Shown piece by piece: positions 51,804 through 59,739 of a stretch of DNA of 64,000 bases (position 1 is its first letter; each line of letters begins with the position of its first letter). The stretch covers positions 1-64,000 of the forward strand of contig NZ_JASZYF010000021.1 of NCBI RefSeq assembly GCF_030317115.1, in the 5' to 3' direction. Below the pieces are notes generated by a model. It saw only the letters and a program-made list of their open reading frames with translations. It did no database searches and had not been told where the DNA came from. The position numbers and the translations under genes were made by a program. Origin of the DNA: Variovorax gracilis. GTDB taxonomy: Bacteria > Pseudomonadota > Gammaproteobacteria > Burkholderiales > Burkholderiaceae_C.

Positions 51804-52561
51804 ACAAGCCCGGCAAAGCTGCCAACCGAGCAGCAAAGCTCGAGGCGTTCGAGCGCGCGCGGGCTGAATCTCGCGAGCATGCTAGGGAGCCTAGCCCATA
51901 CTTTTTTGAAAAGGCAGAGGCGAAGTCGGGGCTCGGCCTGATAGCGGCTAGTTCCAGAGCTCCTTTGGTTCGAAGCGGAATGAAGCCCGACCTTGTTCCC
52001 AAGTCGAGGCTGCTCGCGCGCGTACTTAGGCACAAGCCCGAACTCTGGGGCGTGAAGCTCGACCGAGAGGGGTGGTGCACGGTCGAGGCGCTAATGGAAG
52101 GTGCCGCGAAAGTCGGCCAGATGTTGAGCTTGGGCGAACTCCACGAAATCGTTGCGACAAACGACAAGGCGAGGTTCACGCTGTCGCCAGATGGAGTTCG
52201 AATTCGCGCCGCGCAGGGGCACTCCGTTCCCGTCGTCCTCAATCTGCGCACGGTAGTGCCACCGCCGGTGCTCTATCACGGAACTGTTCGCAAAAACCTG
52301 CCGGCGATTCGCCGTGAAGGCTTGAAGCCAATGAGCCGACATGCGGTCCATCTGTCTGCAACGAAAGAAGCGGCGGCCGCCGTCGGGGGACGTCGCGGGG
52401 CGCCCGTCGTTCTGATTGTCGACAGCTACGCAATGAATCGTGCCGGGTTCGAGTTTCAGCAAGCTGAGAATGATGTTTGGCTGACGGCAGCGGTCCCCCC
52501 GCAGTTTCTGAAGCTCCTGGCGCACATGCGGCGTGGACGACCTGCTACTACTCGAACTTGA
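51800..52561 (+). CDS. kptA: RNA 2'-phosphotransferase KptA/Tpt1
   Basis: 253 aa. The KptA domain (about 66-240) has all key parts: RVLRHKPELWG (Arg77-His78), IRAAQGHS (about 135-142), LYHGT (about 158-162) and RHAVHLS (about 180-186). The enzyme uses NAD+ to remove a 2'-phosphate left at a ligated RNA junction, giving ADP-ribose 1'',2''-cyclic phosphate. Most bacterial versions lack a known substrate. Here an N-terminal, charged extension of about 65 residues is unusual. It overlaps the second HAD gene (ATGA) and is the last gene of the run. Confidence 0.9.
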   Translation: MNKPGKAANRAAKLEAFERARAESREHAREPSPYFFEKAEAKSGLGLIAASSRAPLVRSGMKPDLVPKSRLLARVLRHKPELWGVKLDREGWCTVEALMEGAAKVGQMLSLGELHEIVATNDKARFTLSPDGVRIRAAQGHSVPVVLNLRTVVPPPVLYHGTVRKNLPAIRREGLKPMSRHAVHLSATKEAAAAVGGRRGAPVVLIVDSYAMNRAGFEFQQAENDVWLTAAVPPQFLKLLAHMRRGRPATTRT

Positions 52562-52902
52562 GCCACTGAACATGTTTTGTAGGAGTTCGAGGTGCCAGCC
52601 CAAGCAATAGAGGTCCATGCTCGGCGACGCTAACGTCAGATTCGGATTCGAAAACCTCGCGCTGCGACGACAGATAAGCTCCGTTGGGGCGCCAGCCGCG
52701 CAGCGAGAGTATCGGAGCCGAGCTCAGCGGCGTCATCACCGCGGAGATTGACCAGGGCCCGTCGCTGCTTACGCTTGTCCGCCTCGCGAATGCTGCGAGC
52801 AAGCTCCGTTCGGACGCCGTTAAGATGCGAGGGTTCTCGTTTTGCCACCCCCGGGCGTTGCGTAGCCACACGCGGCGCCATCGGTTCCTGACGTACCGCC
52901 AA
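52562..52902. other. Gap between kptA and the DNA glycosylase gene
   Basis: An in-frame extension of the glycosylase frame reaches back to 52684, but the extra 73 residues show no conserved glycosylase features and no ribosome site was found. I see no other gene or clear terminator; the promoter for the glycosylase gene should be here. Confidence 0.35.
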
Positions 52903-53730
52903 ATGACCCAGACCGCTGTTCTCTACTCGAGGGTTGGAGTGCTGAAGGCCGAGCTCCCTTCGGCTGGAATTGAACTGATGCCAGGCGTGTGCTGGGGCGC
53001 TGTCGATGCCTTCCCGACACCTGCCTACTGGGTCTTTCAAACGTTAAACCGGCGCATGAACAGCGCGCCCCTGCGCTACCGCCTAGGCAGAAGTCTTGCC
53101 GAAGAGGTTGGTGCTTGCCTGCTCGGCGGTCATGGCATACCTGCGGAGGTGGGGCTTGCAGCGTATGAGCGCATGCGCTTGAAGGACGCATTCAACCCAA
53201 GAGCCATTCCCACGGAGGAATCCGTCCTGGATTGGCTAGCGGAACCGTTGGAAGTCGCGACTAGGCGCGTTCGGTATCGTTTCGCCGCACAGAAATCTCG
53301 GTACTTGGCAGCATGCCTGCCAATCGTTCATGACGCGCCCTCGTTCGCGACTGGAAGGCAGCTTCGAGACTGGCTGCTCGCATTGCCCGGTATCGGGCCA
53401 AAAACAGCATCCTGGGTCGCCAGGAACTGGATGGACGCCGATGACGTCGCCATCCTAGACGTACACATCCTGCGGTTTGGACAGGCTATCGGTTTGTTCG
53501 ATACGTCTATGAAAGTCGAGAAGGACTACCTGAAGCTAGAGTCGCTTTTCCTGGAATTCAGTTCGAGGGTGGACGTGCGGCCGTCAGAACTTGACGCCGT
53601 CATCTGGTATGAGATGGCCAACTCGCCATTGGCAGTCCGAGCATTGTCAAAGCAGCATCGCGCTCCAAAGCCTGGCGCAAGACCGAGTCGAAAGTCTGGT
53701 CCAAAGACCGTGCAGTTCGAGCTCATTTGA
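52903..53730 (+). CDS. OGG-type HhH-GPD DNA glycosylase
   Basis: 275 aa from the ATG at 52903. The helix-hairpin-helix-GPD motif LPGIGPKTASWVARNW (about 161-176) carries the catalytic Lys167 of 8-oxoguanine glycosylase/lyase type enzymes, and Asp186 in AILDVHILR is the conserved acid. The N-terminal part (MPGVCWGAVDAFPTPAYW) is a family-specific lid. Such OGG-like proteins are found beside QueC-like genes, for example among type IV CBASS ancillaries. Here the gene faces the QueC operon (convergent, 49 bp apart). It may excise a modified base, but whether it belongs functionally to that operon is inference. Confidence 0.78.
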   Translation: MTQTAVLYSRVGVLKAELPSAGIELMPGVCWGAVDAFPTPAYWVFQTLNRRMNSAPLRYRLGRSLAEEVGACLLGGHGIPAEVGLAAYERMRLKDAFNPRAIPTEESVLDWLAEPLEVATRRVRYRFAAQKSRYLAACLPIVHDAPSFATGRQLRDWLLALPGIGPKTASWVARNWMDADDVAILDVHILRFGQAIGLFDTSMKVEKDYLKLESLFLEFSSRVDVRPSELDAVIWYEMANSPLAVRALSKQHRAPKPGARPSRKSGPKTVQFELI

Positions 53731-53779
53731 GCGAGCGCGGTGATGCGCTCTTTCTTCATGGCATGACGGCCGATGAGCG

Positions 53780-54457
53780 CTACATCGTGACCGGGCCGGC
53801 TGGCCGCGACCCGACGAGAAGCAATCCAGCGCCTTGAAGCACCCCACTGGGCGCGAGAGGCGCGACGAATGAGTTACCGGTCACGCCAAGGGGGCAGAAG
53901 CTCAGACCGAGTGCTTCAGCGACGATTGAAACGTAGCCAAGCACGACTCCACCGTCGCGCATGACGAGGCTTTCCGGCGCCTCGTATTTGGCGTGAGTTT
54001 TGCCTGGTTCAGCAACGAGCGCTATCAGCGTCGCTTCGTTGCTGACCACCATCTCGTTGGCGCAATTGCGCGCCGCGTCCGCAAGGCTTTCGGTGCCAGG
54101 AATTTCGAGCAATGCGTGGCGCATCGGGTCGTAGCGCTCCCATGGTCTCGCGCCTTCGCGCTGGCAAAGCACATGCATCGGATGGACGGCCCCAGCGGAA
54201 GGATATGCTCGAAGTTCCTGGGGGAAGCCATACAGAGACGCCCGTGCCGCGCGAGTCTGGCACGCAACTCCCAACAGGTTCGCGAGTTGAACTAGCGCCA
54301 AAGCGCCGAACTCTCGCCGCGTGCGACGGTCGCGCAAGAGGGAGAGCAGGTCTGCCACAGGCATTGGAGACGCCGGTTCCAATGCGAGGAAGGCTCCTTC
54401 CGCCCATCGAACTGGCCCGTAAGGCAAAGCTCGCGCCCTTGGAGAGGGTTCCAACAA
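53780..54457 (-). CDS. SagB-like nitroreductase-fold flavoenzyme
   Basis: 225 aa from a TTG start directly after the QueC stop. The N-terminal RDRRTRREFG is the FMN-phosphate binding motif, and RAYPSAGAVHPMHV resembles the SagB/ThcOx dehydrogenase signature. The C-terminal AEALGLSFCPLGVTG completes the nitroreductase fold. SagB-type enzymes oxidise azolines in RiPPs, but there is no YcaO or precursor here, so another oxidation or reduction is likely, possibly on the product of the QueC-like enzyme. Last gene of the four-gene leftward operon. Confidence 0.72.
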   Translation of the reverse strand: MLEPSPRARALPYGPVRWAEGAFLALEPASPMPVADLLSLLRDRRTRREFGALALVQLANLLGVACQTRAARASLYGFPQELRAYPSAGAVHPMHVLCQREGARPWERYDPMRHALLEIPGTESLADAARNCANEMVVSNEATLIALVAEPGKTHAKYEAPESLVMRDGGVVLGYVSIVAEALGLSFCPLGVTGNSFVAPLAPSGVLQGAGLLLVGSRPAGPVTM

Positions 54458-54458
54458 T

Positions 54459-55052
54459 CTAGGCTGCCTCGCTCAGCGCAGCCATGGACTCGATGTACTT
54501 GTTGCAACCCCGACAGTTGTTGCATGGCAAGTCAGCCTTGTGGCAGCTGTGGGCCCACGCCAGGATGTTGTCCGGGACTTCGCCATGCCTGACCAGTTCG
54601 GGAGTGCTGAACCCGATGGCTGGAGCTTCAACCTTCAGTTCGCCTTCTTGATACTGCACCAAGTCGTTCATGAGGCGTACGAACTCTTTGGTGCCGTCGC
54701 GATGACCCTCGTCGGACCGTACCGTTCCGATGTAGAGCGTGCGCACTCCCAACGCGATTCCCTTCATCACGGCGAACGTGATGAGCATTTGATTGCGGTA
54801 GGGCCACCAGTCACTTGCCGGCGCCGTCGCGTCCGGCACAGTGCCCGCCATGTCGCCGGAACCCAGCGCGCGACAGTCGACCGTCACGACGTGATGTTTT
54901 ATTCCAAGGGCAGCACAGACCGCCGCCGACGCTCTCTTTTCGGCTTGGGCAGCGCGTTGGCCGTAGTCGATGGTGATGGCGTGCTCTGGCCGCTTCCACC
55001 AGGCAATAGAAACCGAGTCCATGCCTCCCGATAGCAGAAGGGCCGTGGTCAT
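54459..55052 (-). CDS. QueC-like enzyme (7-cyano-7-deazaguanine synthase family)
   Basis: 197 aa; the ATG at 55052 overlaps the stop of the upstream fusion gene (ATGA). PP-loop motif LLLSGGMDSVS (8-13), DYGQRAAQAE, WWPYRNQMLI, and DEGHRDGTKEFVRLM all follow QueC. The zinc cysteines are complete (Cys170, 177, 180, 183 in SCHKADLPCNNCRGC). True QueC converts carboxy-deazaguanine with ATP and ammonia into preQ0. No other queuosine gene is nearby, and the context (small Gly-rich protein, kinase-deoxyribosyltransferase fusion, flavoenzyme) points to a specialised use like QatC or Cap9 of defence systems. Which substrate it acts on is open. Confidence 0.82.
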   Translation of the reverse strand: MTTALLLSGGMDSVSIAWWKRPEHAITIDYGQRAAQAEKRASAAVCAALGIKHHVVTVDCRALGSGDMAGTVPDATAPASDWWPYRNQMLITFAVMKGIALGVRTLYIGTVRSDEGHRDGTKEFVRLMNDLVQYQEGELKVEAPAIGFSTPELVRHGEVPDNILAWAHSCHKADLPCNNCRGCNKYIESMAALSEAA

Positions 55053-56266
55053 TCGCAGGTCGCCTTCCACAGTGCGCTGTAGAGTGCAGTCGTGAAGTCC
55101 CGGCAGACCACACACCCGGAGCCCTCAGCCATCTTCATGCTCTCGTCGCTCTCGCGCTCGGACAGCACGACCACCGGCTTGTCAAGGGCCCGCGCGTATC
55201 CAATCTCGTACAGGGTGCCTGCATCGAGACCGTCGGCAATGGCGAACACGATGTCGCAACGTTGAATGGCCTCCAGGTCCTGGTGCACCACATCCGAGGC
55301 AGCACCAAGCCCGATGTCGTGGAACGGCGAAAAGACTTCGAGTCCAAGCTCCGTCAATCGCGCCAGAGTCTCTTCGATAAGCCAAACTTGGGCAATGTCG
55401 AAGAATGGGCCCGCCAAGTACACATTGGGACGCTTGCCAGCCCTGCATTCCGGCTTAGTCGTAATTTTTTCGGGTGTGAAGTTCGACAGAAACTGCGCAG
55501 TCGGCAGGATTCGGTTCTCACAGTAGAAAGCGGTGGCTCGAGAGGCCCAGTCTGCGGCCTCTACCGGCGTCTTGCCTTCGTGCATCCATGCCAAGGCAAA
55601 GTGAGCAGCAAAGGTATCACCGGAGCCAATCTTCCAGACAGTCTTTGTTCGATAGGCAGGTACAGTCTGAACTCCCTCCTCAGTCCACACGAGGGCACCA
55701 GCTGGCCCCAGCTTGATGACGACCACTGCGGCGTCGTCGCGCCTGCCAAGTGTTTCGGCGCAGACCTCGGGTGGTGTGTCGAGAGGAAGGCCGGCCATTG
55801 TGCGTGCCTCGTATGCGTTTAACACCAACGCGAGGTAGTCGGCCTGTGAGCCATTCGCACTGAAAGACTTTGGAGCTCCAACGTTCTGGGGGTCGTAGAC
55901 AGCCCAAACGGCGCGAACGATTGCATCGCTCTCGAGCATGCCGAAACGCAAGACCTTCTCCCCTTCGATTCGCAGCGGCGGCAGCGCCGGTTCGGCGACC
56001 CCTCTGATGGCCGGCGGGGCGGAGTCGTGCAGGTAGCGGAACGATGGCGTCTGCTCAGTGGGCTGGTCCGCTAGAGCCAGTGGCAGCAAGGCCGCCTCCA
56101 TCATGAAGGTGTTGCGAGCAGACTGCGTCGAATAGCAGTGCAACGTCAAATCGACACCCATTGATGCGATGGCAACAGCAGCACGCCCGGCGGAACCGAA
56201 GACCCGGTCCCACTGTGGGCGAACGCATTCCTCGCGGTACAGACCGCCTACAACATCAACGGTCAT
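55049..56266 (-). CDS. PfkB-type kinase fused to nucleoside 2-deoxyribosyltransferase
   Basis: 405 aa. Residues about 1-265 are a ribokinase-like (PfkB) domain with the catalytic Asp217 in KIGSGDTFAAHF; the N-terminus is shorter than in sugar kinases. Residues about 280-390 are a nucleoside 2-deoxyribosyltransferase domain: VYLAGPFF, SPFHDIGLG and GTLYEIGYARALDKPVV with the nucleophile Glu354. Together they could cleave a nucleoside or nucleotide glycosidic bond and phosphorylate the freed sugar or another nucleoside. The start follows the stop of the Gly-rich gene with no gap (TAA then ATG), and the stop overlaps the QueC start. Confidence 0.85.
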   Translation of the reverse strand: MTVDVVGGLYREECVRPQWDRVFGSAGRAAVAIASMGVDLTLHCYSTQSARNTFMMEAALLPLALADQPTEQTPSFRYLHDSAPPAIRGVAEPALPPLRIEGEKVLRFGMLESDAIVRAVWAVYDPQNVGAPKSFSANGSQADYLALVLNAYEARTMAGLPLDTPPEVCAETLGRRDDAAVVVIKLGPAGALVWTEEGVQTVPAYRTKTVWKIGSGDTFAAHFALAWMHEGKTPVEAADWASRATAFYCENRILPTAQFLSNFTPEKITTKPECRAGKRPNVYLAGPFFDIAQVWLIEETLARLTELGLEVFSPFHDIGLGAASDVVHQDLEAIQRCDIVFAIADGLDAGTLYEIGYARALDKPVVVLSERESDESMKMAEGSGCVVCRDFTTALYSALWKATCE

Positions 56267-56590
56267 TTAGACCGGCTCGATGTTGACCAGCACGCGCGGT
56301 CCGCTGATGCTCTGCACGGTAGCCGAATAATTGGTGCCCGCGGCGAGGCAATCGCGCAGCCGGCTGACCTGGCCTCCTGCGAGGCCACCGACGCGTGTGG
56401 CGCCATTGAAAAGCGCAACGACCTGATGACCGCCCAAGTGCTGGAGGGTGACTGTCAAGACCATGCCCACCAGAACTGTCGCGATGCCCACGGGGTCCGG
56501 AGTCGCAATTTGGATTTGAAGTCGAAGATTGCTGCACGCGACATCGCCTACATCGACAAATCCGCCACCACCACCGCCGCTTCCTGACAT
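56267..56590 (-). CDS. Small Gly-rich-start protein, first gene of the QueC operon
   Basis: 107 aa. The ATG at 56590 has GAGGAG at 7 nt, while the upstream extension has none. The N-terminus is MSGSGGGGGGFVDVGDVAC, a flexible Ser/Gly tail, followed by a beta-rich domain (IQIATPDPVGIATVLVGMVLT is quoted in part; the rest is Val/Gly-rich) ending NIEPV. No family recognised. As the first gene of an operon with a QueC-like enzyme, its disordered N-terminus is a candidate for modification or it may be a recognition subunit. The next gene starts immediately after its stop. Confidence 0.65.
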   Translation of the reverse strand: MSGSGGGGGGFVDVGDVACSNLRLQIQIATPDPVGIATVLVGMVLTVTLQHLGGHQVVALFNGATRVGGLAGGQVSRLRDCLAAGTNYSATVQSISGPRVLVNIEPV

Positions 56591-56902
56591 CGAACGCTCC
56601 TCTTTTTTGGTCCACCTCACACCTTGGCCCCCGGGCCCAACCACCATAATATGCAACTTCTGTCACTTTTTGAATCATTACTTTTGATGAGGGAGGGGTC
56701 GGCTACCCGGGACAGCGCGCCGCCACGACCTTGTCGGTTCGAGCGGGAGTCTTCGTCCGCGGCGCCGCAACCGGAAAGCACCGCGGAGCAACACCGCCGG
56801 CGCGGTGCACGATTTTCGTGAGCCAGGAGGACGCGACCGAAGTAGGCCGGGCGCCGGATGAACGTCGGTGAAAAGCTTAGACCAGGCCCAGGCTTCGGCT
56901 GG
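56591..56902 (-). promoter_or_regulatory. Promoter region of the QueC operon
   Basis: A sigma70-like promoter reads leftward at 56674-56646: TTCAAA, a 17-bp spacer and TATTAT. It is followed by about 55 nt of leader and the GAGGAG ribosome site of the Gly-rich gene. The rest of the 312-bp gap up to the end of the CoiA-like gene (56903) is noncoding, with GC-rich dyads around 56756-56816. Confidence 0.6.
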
Positions 56903-58993
56903 TCAGGACTTTCTTCGGCTCTGTTGGCCGAAGAACGCGGCGGCAGATTCAGGGTTGGCCTTGCACCAAGCGTCCAAATCCCGTCCCCGCAACCACCAGC
57001 CTCGTTTATCGGCGTCCAAACCGCTACCTTGGACACCGAGCTGCGGGGTCGGCGAGGCAACTTTCGGTGAGGCTTCGCTTTCCGCTACGTTCTCTCGGTG
57101 CGACGCCTTGTAACGCGGTTGGACTTCATAGCCTGTCGACGGTTTGAGTTTGCCGAAATCCTTCGACAGTCCGCCGGCCATCTCTGGAAAGAGAAGCGTC
57201 AATATGCGGTCGTACGTCGCGTTGCGGGCATAGGTTCGCTCCCCGGACTGCACGCTCGCCTTCACCTCGTTCGTCCAATCGGTGAACCATTCCTGCGCTC
57301 GGATGTCCGGGCGATATGCCCGTACCGCAATGAAGAACAGGATGAAGTTTGTGCGCTCCGCGATGTGAGATTGCCTAAAAGCATTCAGCGCCTCCAGGGC
57401 ACTTTCGAATCGAAACCCGACACCGCGGTCCAGCTGTATCGTCAAAAGACGGGACAACAAACCGTGGAAGCCGACGAGGCCTACGTCGCCAGCTTCGGGG
57501 TACCCATGCATAGATAGGTCGCCGACAGCCTCCGCGACCAACTCCTGCGCCCTGGACATCAAAGGTCGTCCCGACGGTGCCTCGAGTTGCCTTCGGCCCC
57601 ATGTCTCCTCGTCCAGCCTCGCTGTCACCGCTGCTAGGAATCTTCGGCCGATTTCGGTCGCGGGAGTGGCCAATACCTCCAGGCGCCGTTCCTGGGCTAG
57701 CCGCGCGGCCTCCTTGTCCGCAGCAATCTTTGCCGCAATTTCCTCCGCCGCTTGGAGCTCGAGCCGCGTCTGAAGAACAGCGCGTTGCCTCTCGAGTTCT
57801 GGATAGTGGAGCCAACGCTTTGCGGCGAGTTCTTCGACCACCAATTGACGGAGTTCGTCGCGGGTAACCCGGCCGCCAGTCAAACCCAGGTTGATTTCGA
57901 GGGCCGCGGCGCCCGCCGTCCGAATTCGCCCAATCCGGTCTGCATCGATGACATTCGTGACAGTGACTTCGACAAGAAGCGGCCGCAGCTGGACGCCAGC
58001 GACAGTGGTTCCGTCACAAAACACATCCGGCACGAGCGGACCGAAGCGATGTTCCAAGCGAACGTTCGAAAGCAGAATCCGCTCGGCATCGAGGCTCCAG
58101 CTACCGTTCAATGAGCCCCCACTGTGCAACGGCACCTCGACTTCCACCTTCAGACCGGGCACCATGAGCTCGCGGGCTTGCTCAAGGATTCGCTTAACTT
58201 CGTAGTGCAGGAGAGTCTCGCGTCTGCAGGCGGGAGCGAGCCCCTCGGGCAGCTCCAAATCTGCAGGCACCTCATCCAGGTATCGTTCCGCTTCGGCCCG
58301 CGCGGCGCGCTCTGCTGCTGCCTGCAAATCTGCGTCATCCCAGTGGCCAAGCCAGCAGATGCTGTTGGGCAACAAGCTCAGCCGCCGCCGAAGGTCGGCT
58401 GGAGTCATCGACGCAAGAGACACGTCCTGGAGGTCGAGGAAAATTGTCGGCTGCGGGACGCCATGCTCGTCCGCGCTAGACCCGCCAGCGGTTCCGGTGA
58501 GCTGGACTCGGAGCGTACGACCATCGTCGAGCGTAAGTACGGCGAAAGCGCGGTCCCGAAAGTCAAAGTTGGAAATGTGGACCTTTTCCGAAGGACGCTC
58601 GACCCAAGCTTGGTACTGCGTTCCGCTCAGTCCTCTTGCTTCAGCAGACATACGACGGCGTGGTAACTCGAGCCACCCTTCCTCGCGGAAATGGCTGAGC
58701 ACAGCAGCACGAGCCGCGAGAACCGTGCACGCGCTCTTCTCGGCGCCGTCGGGATGCCGAAAGTGCGGGCGAGTCTTGAACTCGGACTTGGCCGCGTTCA
58801 CTGCGGTCAGCGCGAGCCCACAACTTGCGCACTCACAGCCGCACTTGGCGCCGCGCCGGTCAGGTCCGAGCTCAAGGATGTAGCGGGGCTCTCCCGTCTC
58901 CGAATCACGCGCCCAAGCTAAAACCAGTTCGGCAAGCGCGGCTCTTCCCTCGGCGTCCACCGAGCGAACAACCAAATTGCCTGGGCCTGACAT
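56903..58993 (-). CDS. CoiA-like large protein, candidate PD-(D/E)xK nuclease
   Basis: 696 aa. Near the N-terminus a Cys-rich knuckle (Cys51, 53, 55, 58) precedes RPHFRHPDG (76-84), a layout resembling the CoiA competence protein zinc-knuckle region. A second block (about 325-375) reads GPLVPDVFCDG, LLVEVTVTN and ADRIGRIRTAGAAALEINL, which looks like a restriction-endonuclease core with Asp and Glu but Thr where the usual Lys stands. A helical, Arg/Glu-rich section (about 380-440) and a long C-terminal part follow. No helicase or methylase partner is seen. It lies between the QueC operon and BREX, reading leftward. Nuclease activity is a prediction. Confidence 0.55.
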   Translation of the reverse strand: MSGPGNLVVRSVDAEGRAALAELVLAWARDSETGEPRYILELGPDRRGAKCGCECASCGLALTAVNAAKSEFKTRPHFRHPDGAEKSACTVLAARAAVLSHFREEGWLELPRRRMSAEARGLSGTQYQAWVERPSEKVHISNFDFRDRAFAVLTLDDGRTLRVQLTGTAGGSSADEHGVPQPTIFLDLQDVSLASMTPADLRRRLSLLPNSICWLGHWDDADLQAAAERAARAEAERYLDEVPADLELPEGLAPACRRETLLHYEVKRILEQARELMVPGLKVEVEVPLHSGGSLNGSWSLDAERILLSNVRLEHRFGPLVPDVFCDGTTVAGVQLRPLLVEVTVTNVIDADRIGRIRTAGAAALEINLGLTGGRVTRDELRQLVVEELAAKRWLHYPELERQRAVLQTRLELQAAEEIAAKIAADKEAARLAQERRLEVLATPATEIGRRFLAAVTARLDEETWGRRQLEAPSGRPLMSRAQELVAEAVGDLSMHGYPEAGDVGLVGFHGLLSRLLTIQLDRGVGFRFESALEALNAFRQSHIAERTNFILFFIAVRAYRPDIRAQEWFTDWTNEVKASVQSGERTYARNATYDRILTLLFPEMAGGLSKDFGKLKPSTGYEVQPRYKASHRENVAESEASPKVASPTPQLGVQGSGLDADKRGWWLRGRDLDAWCKANPESAAAFFGQQSRRKS

Positions 58994-59162
58994 CCATAAA
59001 TCATCGCATGAAGACGCCGCCGGAGCGTATGGGTTTGGAGCGACGCCGGAGTTGGCGCGGCCAGCGGAGGGCTGTCACGGCCAGGCTGAAAGGCAGGCAC
59101 TCCTGCTCAAGGCGAAGGCGACAGCCCTAAAAATCCGCCGGCTACTGCCGATACCTACGGCC

Positions 59163-59630
59163 ATGAAACAACCAAACTCAGTCGACTCTTTCTCGCCAAC
59201 CAGCCCGTTCACCGAATCCGAGTTTGACAAGGACCTGTTCAATGGCAAGCCCGCACAACCTGAATTGCGGGTCTTATGGGAGTACATAACGCCGGGTCGG
59301 CACACGATTTCCGGCTCCGCCACGCTCGAGGTCCCTGCCATCGACAATGACATTCACGCCCTCGGTCAGGTGTACATTGCGGTCGGAGAGGCCCTAAAAA
59401 GCGCAGCTGAACAACTGTGGGATGACGAGCCGGACGGCTTTGACTACGAGTGGACCTCCGACGTCATGGCCACCGAGGTCGCAGAACTTAAGGCACTAGA
59501 GGCGGCTGGTGATGGAAACCCCATCGGCACCGCGCGCTACAACAGGTTCCTCATCCGAGAGGGCCGCGCGGATGAGATTCGCCCTCTGACGAAAGGCGAC
59601 ATCAAAAAGACCCCGGCAGGCAGCCCTTGA
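59163..59630 (+). CDS. Hypothetical island protein near brxL
   Basis: 155 aa from MKQPNSVDSF; a longer frame from 58977 reads back into the divergent CoiA-like gene and is not credible. Acidic and Ser/Glu-rich, mixed alpha/beta appearance (PELRVLWEYITPGRHTISGS), with a Lys-rich C-terminus. No known domain. It is divergent from the CoiA-like gene and convergent with brxL. Small uncharacterised genes often sit at BREX edges, but no specific link is shown. Confidence 0.5.
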   Translation: MKQPNSVDSFSPTSPFTESEFDKDLFNGKPAQPELRVLWEYITPGRHTISGSATLEVPAIDNDIHALGQVYIAVGEALKSAAEQLWDDEPDGFDYEWTSDVMATEVAELKALEAAGDGNPIGTARYNRFLIREGRADEIRPLTKGDIKKTPAGSP

Positions 59631-59677
59631 GCGTAAGCGCGCGAGCAGCTCAGGGCCGGGTTGGCGAGCACTGAGAC

Positions 59678-59696
59678 GTGATGTTCGCGTCATCAC
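59678..59696. terminator. Hairpin between convergent genes
   Basis: GTGATG and CATCAC pair around a 7-nt loop in the 109-bp space between the 155-aa gene and brxL. There is no T-run, so termination is only possible. Confidence 0.3.
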
Positions 59697-59739
59697 GATG
59701 AGCAAAGCGACGGCAGTTGTACACGCGACACGCTTACTG

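Noticed and set aside
53780..54457. SagB azoline dehydrogenase of a RiPP cluster
   Set aside because: No YcaO cyclodehydratase, precursor peptide or immunity gene is nearby; the operon partners are nucleotide enzymes.
52903..56590. A complete type IV CBASS or Qat system
   Set aside because: QueC-like and OGG-like proteins fit in part, but no CD-NTase, TGT, QatA ATPase or TatD nuclease gene is present in the window.
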